Positions 1 through 6,707 of a stretch of DNA of 11,579 bases are shown piece by piece. This stretch comes from an uncultured Saprospiraceae bacterium (GTDB lineage Bacteria > Bacteroidota > Bacteroidia > Chitinophagales > Saprospiraceae). Where the stretch lies: assembly GCA_937973565.1 (NCBI GenBank), contig CALJKQ010000254.1, positions 1 to 11,579 of the forward strand, written 5' to 3'. A program made the position numbers and the translations under genes. Numbering within the stretch: the first letter of the stretch is position 1; each line of letters begins with the position of its first letter. The notes below the pieces were generated by a model. That model saw nothing but the letters and a program-made list of their open reading frames with translations. It was not told the DNA's origin and did no database searches.

Positions 1-13
1 ATCATAGTGACAA

Positions 14-430
14 TTTATTGAATGGGTCTATAAAAAAGAGAAATCTCTTTTTGAAATACCCGTAGCGACGCAATATTTTGCGTCGAAATATTTTGCGTCG
101 CCACCTTTGAACCACCAGAATTTAAAGGAATGTATCTCGATTCCCTCCATTATCAGGTATTGTGATTTTATCATCATGTCACCAGGTTGGCTTTTGTCCA
201 TTTACCAATTTACTGTATTTATCGTTAGGACGGGTTGACACCTCTTTTGATATACCAATTTACCAATGTACCGATTTACCGATGGGTTGGATTTGTCGTT
301 AGGACGGGTTGACACCTCTTTTTGATATACCAATTTACCAATGTACCGATTTACCAATGGTTTGGATTTGTCGTTTGTACGGGATGTGCAGTAATGTCAA
401 TATGGATTGTAAGTCACAAACTTGCAATGG
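14..430 (+). repeat. Dispersed intergenic repeat, copy 1
   Basis: This copy aligns by eye with 9170-9496 in the same orientation. The shared order is: an A/T-rich hairpin (arms 33-41 and 44-52), a GCGACGCAA/TTGCGTCGC palindrome (65-101), a diverged middle with a TCATCATGTCACC stretch (about 170-182), a block starting TCGTTAGGACGGG, and a closing hairpin (406-414 pairing with 420-428). It differs from copy 2 by a tandem duplication of its 74-bp block and a 15-bp duplication inside the palindrome. No gene is visible in 1-463. It ends about 35 bp beyond the hmuV stop. The shared order of parts suggests one non-coding element rather than chance similarity; whether it is mobile is unknown. Confidence 0.8.
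222..370 (+). repeat. Two tandem copies of a 74/75-bp unit
   Basis: The block beginning TCGTTAGGACGGGTTGACAC occurs at 222-295 and again at 296-370, nearly identical. A third start (TCGTTTGTACGGGATG) at 371 belongs to the following part of the element. Inside each copy are four consecutive 8-bp words of the form TACC-R-AT-K (253-284 and 328-359). The homologous block of copy 2 (from about 9368) is present only once and its 8-bp words are degenerate (9401-9432). Confidence 0.85.
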
Positions 431-439
431 CGGAATGAG

Positions 440-460
440 GATAAAAGGATATCTTTTATC
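440..460 (-). terminator. Possible terminator of the heme-uptake operon
   Basis: A perfect 8-bp inverted repeat (arms GATAAAAG and CTTTTATC, 5-nt loop) sits 3 bp beyond the hmuV stop codon. On the minus strand it is not followed by a clear T-run, so it is either a weak terminator or a 3'-end stabilising hairpin. Confidence 0.4.
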
Positions 461-463
461 ATC

Positions 464-1237
464 TTAGAAAGTAACAACACTAGTATCACCATTATTCATT
501 AAGACAGGTTTCAACCGATAGGCCCTTTCAATATTTTCCACATTCAATACATCCTTTGCCCTACCTTGTGCAACGACATTGCCCTGGTTTAAAAGTGCTA
601 CGGAATCTCCATACTTCAAAGCAATATTTAAATCGTGAATTACAGCAATAAATATCAGGTTTTTTTCTAAAACAAGGGTTTTAATTTTTTCCAAAAAATC
701 ATATTGATAATAAACATCAAGAAACGTAAGAGGCTCATCTGAAAGAAGAATTTTGGAAAAGGGAGAATGATTATCCCAAATTTGGGAACATACCCTGGCA
801 AATTGCACTCTTTGCTTTTCACCGCCGCTTAACTCGTTGTAATTTTTTTCACCCAATTTAAGTACATCAAAAAAAGACATAGCTTCTCTGCAAATATCTT
901 CATCTTCCAAAGAAGGGTTATAATTGAAATAGGGAGTTCTGCCCAACATTACTACCTGGTGAACTCTTGTGGGAAAAGAAACTTCCAGATGCTGGGACAA
1001 CATAGCTCTTTGACGCGCCAGTTTTTCGAAGGAAGTATTATGAACGTTGCAACCATTGTAACACACCCTGCCCTCATCCGGACGGATAATACCATTGATG
1101 ATATTCATAAGTGTAGATTTGCCCGAGCCATTCGGTCCCATTACAAAATGAACTAATCCTGGTGGATAGCACAAATTGATGTTTGAAAGTGCCAGCGTAG
1201 GATTGATTTTATATTTGATTTGCTCAAGGGTTACCAT
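464..1237 (-). CDS. hmuV: HmuV-like heme ABC transporter ATP-binding protein
   Basis: This is the ATPase that would power heme/iron-complex import across the inner membrane with the permease encoded just upstream. It has 257 aa, normal for the family. Visible motifs are Walker A GPNGSGKS at residues 34-41, a Q-loop glutamine near 82, the signature LSGGEKQRVQ from 136, Walker B ILLSDE at 163-168 and the switch histidine H201. The stretches MLGRTPYF and LSGGEKQRVQFARV resemble HmuV more than FecE or BtuD. The ATG follows the TAG of the permease gene with no spacer, so translational coupling is likely. One small oddity is a serine before the Walker B aspartate, where Leu is usual. All catalytic residues are present. 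A siderophore or cobalamin substrate cannot be fully excluded from this subunit alone. Confidence 0.88.
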   Translation of the reverse strand: MVTLEQIKYKINPTLALSNINLCYPPGLVHFVMGPNGSGKSTLMNIINGIIRPDEGRVCYNGCNVHNTSFEKLARQRAMLSQHLEVSFPTRVHQVVMLGRTPYFNYNPSLEDEDICREAMSFFDVLKLGEKNYNELSGGEKQRVQFARVCSQIWDNHSPFSKILLSDEPLTFLDVYYQYDFLEKIKTLVLEKNLIFIAVIHDLNIALKYGDSVALLNQGNVVAQGRAKDVLNVENIERAYRLKPVLMNNGDTSVVTF

Positions 1238-2260
1238 CTAAAAAATATATGCTTTTTTTCGCAAAAGATAAATTAATACTGGGCCACCTACAAAGGATGT
1301 AAGTATGCCAATTGGCAATTCTGCAGGACGTACAATCATTCGGGACAAAAAATCAGCCCACATTAAAAAAAGGGCACCCAACACAGTACTCAACAGAAGT
1401 ATATCTCTTTGATTGGATCCTCTCAATAAGCGAGCAAAATGCGGCGTAATAAGTCCTACAAATGCAATAATGCCTACAAAGCTGGTTACTACTGATATCA
1501 TAATTACATTAATTAAAAGCACCCACCATTCAAGCTTCTTTACATTGATGCCCATCATAGCAGCATCCCTGGCTCCCATAACCATTGCGTTTAATGATTT
1601 GGCTAGTCTCATACTCGCTACCAGCGAAACCATGACTACAGTCGTGACCAACATCAGATTTTGCCAATTTGTTCCTGACAAATTTCCCATAGACCAAAAG
1701 GTGATTGATCTGGCCTGAGGGTCTTTGGCAATGTATGAAAGGAATCCTACCCCACTAAGAAAAATAGAATTTACAGCTATGGCTATAAGCAACATGTTTA
1801 CAACTGAAGATGATTCCAATGTAGTGGCTTTAGTAAGTCCTACCACCATCACAGAAGAAAGGCCGGCACCCATACAGGCCATAATGGGTAATATAAATGA
1901 GCCGGCAAACTGCGGAAGAGCCGATCCAAAAACAAAATAAAGCGCAGCCCCGAAGGCAGCTCCACTGGATGTACCCAAGAGCCCGGGTTCAACAATCGGA
2001 TTTCTGAAATAAGCTTGTGTCAACGCTCCTCCCAGAGAAAGAGCTGCACCAACCATTGCTGCCATTATTGCCCGAGGCAGACGAATTTCTATAAAAATTC
2101 TATGATGCAAGCTCGCACCCTTTTGACCTGTTACATAAATAACCAACGAATCTGCAATTTCTGTTAGGCTTATATCCACCGCCCCCAAACTGGATGTTAC
2201 CATTAGGCTCATGAACAAACACATCAGCAGAAAAAAAATCAGTTTTCCTTTATTCACCAT
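1238..2260 (-). CDS. hmuU: HmuU-like FecCD-family heme ABC transporter permease
   Basis: This is an inner-membrane permease of the FecCD/BtuC family, 340 aa and full length. Hydrophobic segments run through the whole protein, starting with a strong one at about residues 7-27. Family motifs are RLPRA at 60-64, NPIVEPGLLGTSSGA at 87-101, GIIAFVGLITPHFAR at 263-277 (the coupling region that contacts the ATPase) and ELPIGILTSFVGGP at 314-327. Its start overlaps the end of the hmuT gene by 11 bp, and its TAG directly precedes the hmuV ATG. The three genes are therefore surely one transcription unit. The heme assignment comes mostly from the HmuT-like partner; permeases for siderophores and cobalamin share the same fold and motifs. 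Confidence 0.88.
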   Translation of the reverse strand: MVNKGKLIFFLLMCLFMSLMVTSSLGAVDISLTEIADSLVIYVTGQKGASLHHRIFIEIRLPRAIMAAMVGAALSLGGALTQAYFRNPIVEPGLLGTSSGAAFGAALYFVFGSALPQFAGSFILPIMACMGAGLSSVMVVGLTKATTLESSSVVNMLLIAIAVNSIFLSGVGFLSYIAKDPQARSITFWSMGNLSGTNWQNLMLVTTVVMVSLVASMRLAKSLNAMVMGARDAAMMGINVKKLEWWVLLINVIMISVVTSFVGIIAFVGLITPHFARLLRGSNQRDILLLSTVLGALFLMWADFLSRMIVRPAELPIGILTSFVGGPVLIYLLRKKAYIF

Positions 2261-3137
2261 TGCCTGTCTTAGCGTTATACAGCAAATTATGGAGTTGCCT
2301 CACAATTCCCGGTGATCTGGGACTTAGGTAAACCAGATCGTGTTCTTCTATTCTATATATCCTTCTTTCTCTTGCAGCAGATGTTGCTCCAACACCGGGC
2401 AATGCCTTGATTTTTTCAATGTCGCCCAACCTGTCATAGCCATAATCTGTCATCAAGATTACATCCGGGTCAGCATTGGCCACAATTTCAGGCGATATCT
2501 GTCGCATGGCCTTTTCATCCTGAACCGCCATAATTCCACCAGCCATTTCCACCAGTAAAGAGGCTGTATTCTTTTTGGTCATCACTAGGTATGAATTATT
2601 GGCTCTGCCAAAATGAATCACAAGCACGCGCAAGGAATCTTTGACCAATGGCATTTCTGCTTTCAGTTTTAACAGGTCATTTTCCATTTGCACAACCAAA
2701 TGGTTAGCTATCGTATCTTTCCCAAAGAAAGTCCCCATTTCTAAAATTAATTCCTTTAAATCATCAAATGTTTTTGCATCATGCACAAATGATTTCATCG
2801 GTATTTTTAAATTTTCCAATTGCCTGATAACATGTTCTGGCCCTATGTTATTGTCGTGCAAAATCAAGTCGGGTTTTGCAGCCAGCATAGCCTCAACACT
2901 CAAAGCTCTATGATAGCCCACTGTTGGCAATTTTTTAACAGCTTCCGGATAATTGCTGGATATGTCCACAGCAACAATTTGTTGTGATGCTCCCAATGCC
3001 CATATTAATTCGTTATATTGCTTGGATATGCATACAATCCTTTTTCCTCCATCGGTTTGTTTTTCCTGATTTGAAAATCGGTCACATGAAATGGATACAA
3101 GCAGCAAAAGCCAAATACCTATCCTAATTTTATACAT
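2250..3137 (-). CDS. hmuT: HmuT-like heme-binding lipoprotein of an ABC importer
   Basis: This is a periplasmic substrate-binding protein of 295 aa. The N-terminus is a lipoprotein signal with Cys18 after VSIS, so the protein is predicted to be lipid-anchored. The core is a class III (BtuF/FhuD-like) binding fold. The segment VGYHRALSVEAM at 73-84, followed by KPDLIL and GPEHVIRQLE, closely resembles HmuT/PhuT/ShuT proteins. In that group a tyrosine in this neighbourhood ligates heme (from family knowledge), making Tyr75 the candidate ligand. Downstream come ISPEIVANADPDVIL and a C-terminal half ending in SPRSPGIVRQLHNLLYN, as expected for heme-type binding proteins. The ATG at 3135-3137 lies 18 bp past a strong hairpin. 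Cobalamin binding is the main alternative, but the VGY-R-LS-E pattern favours heme. Confidence 0.85.
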   Translation of the reverse strand: MYKIRIGIWLLLLVSISCDRFSNQEKQTDGGKRIVCISKQYNELIWALGASQQIVAVDISSNYPEAVKKLPTVGYHRALSVEAMLAAKPDLILHDNNIGPEHVIRQLENLKIPMKSFVHDAKTFDDLKELILEMGTFFGKDTIANHLVVQMENDLLKLKAEMPLVKDSLRVLVIHFGRANNSYLVMTKKNTASLLVEMAGGIMAVQDEKAMRQISPEIVANADPDVILMTDYGYDRLGDIEKIKALPGVGATSAARERRIYRIEEHDLVYLSPRSPGIVRQLHNLLYNAKTGNGE

Positions 3138-3154
3138 GATATCTAAATTTTAAA

Positions 3155-3184
3155 ATAAGGGGACGAAGTCCTTCGTCCCCTTAT
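3155..3184 (-). terminator. Strong hairpin between receptor gene and hmuT
   Basis: Two perfectly complementary 14-nt arms (3155-3168 and 3171-3184) are separated by only 2 nt. On the minus strand the hairpin is followed by TTTAAAATTT, so it looks like an intrinsic terminator or attenuator. It begins 4 bp after the receptor stop and ends before hmuT. As no other hmuT promoter is obvious, partial read-through is the likeliest role. It could also be a member of a genome-wide palindromic repeat family. Confidence 0.6.
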
Positions 3185-3188
3185 CGAA

Positions 3189-5591
3189 TTAAAAATTATA
3201 TTTCAGATTCAACCCACCAAAATAATTGATTTCGGAAGGTGCCGGCAAGTATGCATCCGGCAATTGGTTCAAAAACACCATGGCATAGTTTTGATGGCCC
3301 GTGATGTTGCTTGCGCCAAAATATAGGTTGAGTCCTATGTGATCGCCTAGGTTGGCATTGTACCCAACTTTGGCATTCAAAAGCTGATAGGTACCTGTTT
3401 CATTGACATTGTCTGATGTGTAGTACATTTTATCGCGGTGTGTATATGTCGCATTAAAATAAATACCTGCATGGGTTTGTACATCTAAGCCAACATTAAA
3501 TGTTACCGGCGGGACGCCTGCCACTACCTTGTCGGTAAAATCTACTTCAACTACGGATTTTTTATCGCCGCTAAGTTGCTGGTATTTAAAATTGCCATAC
3601 CTGAAATGAGAGTAAGTGGCATTTACAAAGGGTGAAATCGACTTGATGCCGCTTTCGGACTCGTAAACAACTGCCTTAATCATGGCTTCAATACCCATGT
3701 TTTTTTGCTCACCTGCGTTGGCAACATACACGTATGAGGTAGCCGTATTGGTTGCATTGGGCACTGCAATGGTTGTCATTTTATCCTTGTATTGGGTATA
3801 AAATCCAGCCAGTTGATAACTGATTTTACCTTCAGAAAGTGCGCCTTTTGTACCCACTTCATATTGTGTAGCTTTTTCCGGTTTTAAATCCTTGAGTACC
3901 TGACCCGTGAGCGGTACAAAGAAATAAGAACTCACTGGCGCTTTATATCCCTGGCTGAAAGAAGCATAGACAGATATGTTTTTTGACACCAATTTGTTGA
4001 TGGCCAATTGCGGTGAAATCATGCCGGTAAAATCATTGCTGAAGACACGGGGTTTTTGGGTACCCTTGGGATTGTTAGGGGTATTGTTGTTGGCATCGTA
4101 AAATCTGTCGTTGAGTTCAATGCCCAACTTTGTCCATCCGATGCCGGCTGTGATCGACAAATCACCGGGAAGACTGAGCATCCATTGTGAAAACAATGCC
4201 ATTGTTTTGGAAGTCGTGTATTGATTGGATCGCAGTGTACCAATCAAATTATATCCGGTTGGGTGAAAACTGTCGACCACCATCGGGTAACCGAGGGTCT
4301 GCGCATTTTGTGCCTGCCACTCAATACCGGTTTTACCGCTCAGCAAGATTTTGTCACTTAAAGAAAAATTGGCGTCAAAACTTGATCGCAGTCCATAATT
4401 GACCGATGATTTGTCTGTCCATCCTCCGGCAGAACTCACATTGCTGATCAAGCCGGTACCAAAAACAGATGTCGTATTGGCCCATGATTTATTAAACTGG
4501 TAAGTATGTCCCAAACCTGCTCTGAAAGTGCGCACGTTGGAGTGTGCATCGTTTTTAATATAAGCCGGATTGCCCGAATAGTCCTTGACAGCCCATTGCT
4601 CTTTGGTGATCTCTCCATTTCGGGCATCGTAGCTGTTGCTATATCCAAAATAAACATTGAGATCTTGTTTTTTATTTAGAGAAAATGCCCCCATCAGGTT
4701 GGCAAAATGTTTATTTGAGTGGGTATGAGGCATAAAGCCATCATAACTTTGTTTACCATAGTTGGCAATCAATGAAGCGTTTTCCCGGCTGGTTTGAAAA
4801 GTGGTTGTATACCTGCGTAAGCCGTAACTGCCGGCGATGACTTCCTGCCCCAAAGACGTTCTGCCCGGTTGTGGCTTAACAGTCTGTAAATTGACTACAC
4901 CTGCAATGGCCTGTCCATACAAAGTTCCTGATGGCCCCTTGATGATGTCTACCTGACCCACTGAACCAAAGTCGATATCATCCATCAGCGTAATTCCTTC
5001 TGCATCCGTCACCGGTATGCCATTGAGGTAAACTTTATAGCCCTGTCCGTCAAAATTGCTGTTGATGCCGTTGGTGCCCCGTGCACCGTTTCCATAACCC
5101 CGAATATTAAATTGCTGTCCGGCGGAAAAGGTTCTGCGCTCCATCAAAACTCCGGGGATGTTGATGTTGATGGCATCGTCCAACAACAATCCTGTTGTTC
5201 TTTTAAGCTCTGTTGCACCCAACCTTGGATTCGACAATGGCTGGAATAAGGCTGCCCGGGCAGGGTTGCCTTTTGCTACCACTTCTACCATATCCAGCGT
5301 GTTGGAGCGGGTTCTGAGGTACACCGTTATTTCCCCGCCACAGGCCATCTGCGCCGAATACGTTTCATATCCTATATAGGAAATGCTGATCATAATAGAA
5401 TCCGACTGGCAGGGAATGGAAAAGGCTCCATTGAGATCTGTGGTCATAAACCTGGATCCATTGACCGATATAGTTGCACCGATCAGAGGCAATTGACTGT
5501 CGTGATCAAATAACCTTCCTTCCAAATTCTGGGCTTTGGATATATAAGACAGTATTGTAAATAATATGAGTAAACCTATATTTTTTTTCAT
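3189..5591 (-). CDS. TonB-dependent outer-membrane receptor (heme/iron-complex uptake)
   Basis: This protein of 800 aa would import an iron-bearing ligand through the outer membrane using TonB/ExbBD energy. The chosen start is the ATG at 5589-5591, which gives a proper signal peptide (MKKNIGLLILF...SKAQ, about 21 residues). An in-frame GTG at 5646-5648 would add 19 residues that do not look like a signal peptide and would place a hairpin inside the coding region. Domains: carboxypeptidase-regulatory-like about 23-93, TonB-box-like DMVEVVA at 100-106, plug about 125-238 with IRGYG (163-167) and IIKGPSGTLYG (216-226), then a beta-barrel ending in Phe800 as needed for BAM assembly. GYKAP (548-552) and LKPE (569-572) match the general receptor positions of the FRAP/NPNL boxes, but a clear heme-receptor histidine between them is not seen. 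The ligand is inferred from the adjacent hmuTUV genes. Confidence 0.93.
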   Translation of the reverse strand: MKKNIGLLILFTILSYISKAQNLEGRLFDHDSQLPLIGATISVNGSRFMTTDLNGAFSIPCQSDSIMISISYIGYETYSAQMACGGEITVYLRTRSNTLDMVEVVAKGNPARAALFQPLSNPRLGATELKRTTGLLLDDAININIPGVLMERRTFSAGQQFNIRGYGNGARGTNGINSNFDGQGYKVYLNGIPVTDAEGITLMDDIDFGSVGQVDIIKGPSGTLYGQAIAGVVNLQTVKPQPGRTSLGQEVIAGSYGLRRYTTTFQTSRENASLIANYGKQSYDGFMPHTHSNKHFANLMGAFSLNKKQDLNVYFGYSNSYDARNGEITKEQWAVKDYSGNPAYIKNDAHSNVRTFRAGLGHTYQFNKSWANTTSVFGTGLISNVSSAGGWTDKSSVNYGLRSSFDANFSLSDKILLSGKTGIEWQAQNAQTLGYPMVVDSFHPTGYNLIGTLRSNQYTTSKTMALFSQWMLSLPGDLSITAGIGWTKLGIELNDRFYDANNNTPNNPKGTQKPRVFSNDFTGMISPQLAINKLVSKNISVYASFSQGYKAPVSSYFFVPLTGQVLKDLKPEKATQYEVGTKGALSEGKISYQLAGFYTQYKDKMTTIAVPNATNTATSYVYVANAGEQKNMGIEAMIKAVVYESESGIKSISPFVNATYSHFRYGNFKYQQLSGDKKSVVEVDFTDKVVAGVPPVTFNVGLDVQTHAGIYFNATYTHRDKMYYTSDNVNETGTYQLLNAKVGYNANLGDHIGLNLYFGASNITGHQNYAMVFLNQLPDAYLPAPSEINYFGGLNLKYNF

Positions 5592-5618
5592 TGAAATTAG
5601 TTGAAAATAATAAAATCG

Positions 5619-5640
5619 GGATACACCGTTAGGTGTAGCC
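5619..5640 (-). repeat. Hairpin in the receptor leader
   Basis: Arms TACACC (5622-5627) and GGTGTA (5632-5637) flank a GTTA loop. Two further G-C pairs (5619-5620 with 5639-5640) follow after one mismatch. On the minus strand a T-rich stretch follows and leads to the receptor ATG, so it may act as an attenuator. It may equally be an inserted palindromic repeat. Confidence 0.5.
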
Positions 5641-5653
5641 ATTTTCACAACCG

Positions 5654-5676
5654 GGGTAGCTGCCTGGCAGCTACCC
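5654..5676 (-). terminator. Hairpin after the first gene of the operon
   Basis: Perfect 10-bp arms (GGGTAGCTGC and GCAGCTACCC) enclose a 3-nt loop, 5 bp beyond the stop of the small upstream gene. On the minus strand there is no T-run after it, so transcript-end protection or partial termination before the receptor gene is more likely than full termination. Confidence 0.5.
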
Positions 5677-5681
5677 TTCTA

Positions 5682-6218
5682 TTAACTATGTAAATAATGG
5701 AGTTGCGGAGGAGGACTATCCGGTTCACCAGACATGCCTTTGATGGGTAACTTATTACACCATAATTGTTTTGCCACCGGAGGCCTTATCAGGAGTTCCG
5801 GCGCAGTCTCCGTTGGGTAGTATAACATCAGGAACTTAAACAACTTCCCTGCAAAAGATTTTCCTGCGTTTTCCTGGTCCGATTTCTTTTTCACCCATTC
5901 GTCCAACTTGCTAAAAAGCTGCTGTTCCTGGATATCGTTTATACACCAATAAATTTTCCATTTGCCACAATTCTCTGCTTTTACAATATCATAAAGTTGC
6001 CCTTTATACCTGAATTCATTGGCTTTAATCCACTCCAGTTCTTTGATATCTTCGGGGAGAAATTCCAATACATGCAGATCTTCACTCCTCAGCCCACGCT
6101 TTATTTGTCTTTTGATTTCTCTCCGAATCCGGGTCTGCTCAATTTTAAATAATGTAACAACACCCCCAAAATCGAGGAACAAGGCAGACAGGAATAATAT
6201 GATGACAATTTTTTTCAA
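5682..6218 (-). CDS. Small membrane-anchored protein of unknown function, first gene of the heme operon
   Basis: I cannot name this protein. With the TTG at 6216-6218 as start it has 178 aa. It begins with two lysines and one hydrophobic segment (about residues 4-22), then a basic stretch (RIRREIKRQIKRGL) and a soluble domain with FRYKGQLYDIVKAENCGKWKIYWCIND, and ends in a proline-rich tail (PPPQLHYLHS). The layout suggests a signal anchor or signal peptide with a periplasmic domain. I have an impression of similar short proteins beside TonB receptors in other Bacteroidota, but could not check it. No in-frame ATG lies near the N-terminus. A TTG at 6225-6227 is also possible, but it overlaps the -7 element of the candidate promoter. 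It is encoded 90 bp upstream of the receptor start on the same strand, so a role in the same uptake system is inferred from position only. Confidence 0.75.
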   Translation of the reverse strand: MKKIVIILFLSALFLDFGGVVTLFKIEQTRIRREIKRQIKRGLRSEDLHVLEFLPEDIKELEWIKANEFRYKGQLYDIVKAENCGKWKIYWCINDIQEQQLFSKLDEWVKKKSDQENAGKSFAGKLFKFLMLYYPTETAPELLIRPPVAKQLWCNKLPIKGMSGEPDSPPPQLHYLHS

Positions 6219-6224
6219 CCCCAC

Positions 6225-6254
6225 CAAATGTAGGAAATAATTGATGATTGCAAA
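6225..6254 (-). promoter_or_regulatory. Candidate Bacteroidota promoter for the heme-uptake operon
   Basis: On the minus strand, TTTG (6254-6251) is followed after 18 nt by TACATTTG (6232-6225). This matches the Bacteroidota primary-sigma pattern of a -33 TTTG and a -7 TAnnTTTG with about 19 nt between. Transcription would start near 6219-6221, almost on the TTG start codon. I found no convincing Fur box around it. Confidence 0.5.
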
Positions 6255-6633
6255 AATTCTTTAGACCAAGGTAAGTTGTTGCACCCTTGACAGAGATCGG
6301 CACAATTTATTTTATTTAACAAATTTCATTGTCTGTTATGTAAACTTAATGGGCAAATGACCAGCCAACTAACACATGTTCAATGAATTGTGGTTTATGG
6401 TCGTGTATTTTTCTATTCTGAGATCCATGCTTATGTGTCATTTAGATTCTGAAAACAACCCATAATCAACCCTCGTCGAATTAGATAAATCATAATAAAG
6501 TGTCGGCCACCATAATATTCAACTGCATTGTGCCCTTGACTGATTTGAGATTTAAATTCACCATTATATCTTTTACCCAATATTGCGATTGTTATTGCTT
6601 TCCAAGGGGAGGGCTTTATTCGTTCATTTTAAC
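6255..6633. other. Gene-free divergent spacer
   Basis: This A/T-rich spacer lies between the divergently oriented uptake operon and the methyltransferase gene. I see no convincing gene, RNA or long repeat in it. The only open frames are short and lack protein-like composition. Confidence 0.6.
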
Positions 6634-6640
6634 TATCTTG
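6634..6640 (+). promoter_or_regulatory. Weak -7-like element ahead of the methyltransferase
   Basis: TATCTTG is close to the Bacteroidota TAnnTTTG element, one base short. It lies about 68 bp before the ATG at 6708. No good -33 TTTG is seen at the expected distance, so this is tentative. Confidence 0.25.
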
Positions 6641-6707
6641 CACCATATTTCATTCGGCGCAGGTATTGGCTTGGACAGTCTGGGATAGACCAAACCAAGA
6701 CATACAC

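Noticed and set aside
33..52. Stand-alone intrinsic terminator
   Set aside because: The A/T hairpin recurs at 9191-9210 as a fixed part of the dispersed repeat, so it is better read as part of that element, although it could still terminate transcripts.
3135..3145. Identical 11 bp (TAGATATCATG) at the starts of hmuT and lipoprotein B (11340-11350)
   Set aside because: An 11-bp match is expected several times by chance in a window of this size. The shared position at the start codon is curious but not enough to call a regulatory site.
6228..6707. Fur box in the divergent spacer
   Set aside because: Iron control would be expected, but I found no good match to the GATAATGATAATCATTATC-type palindrome there.
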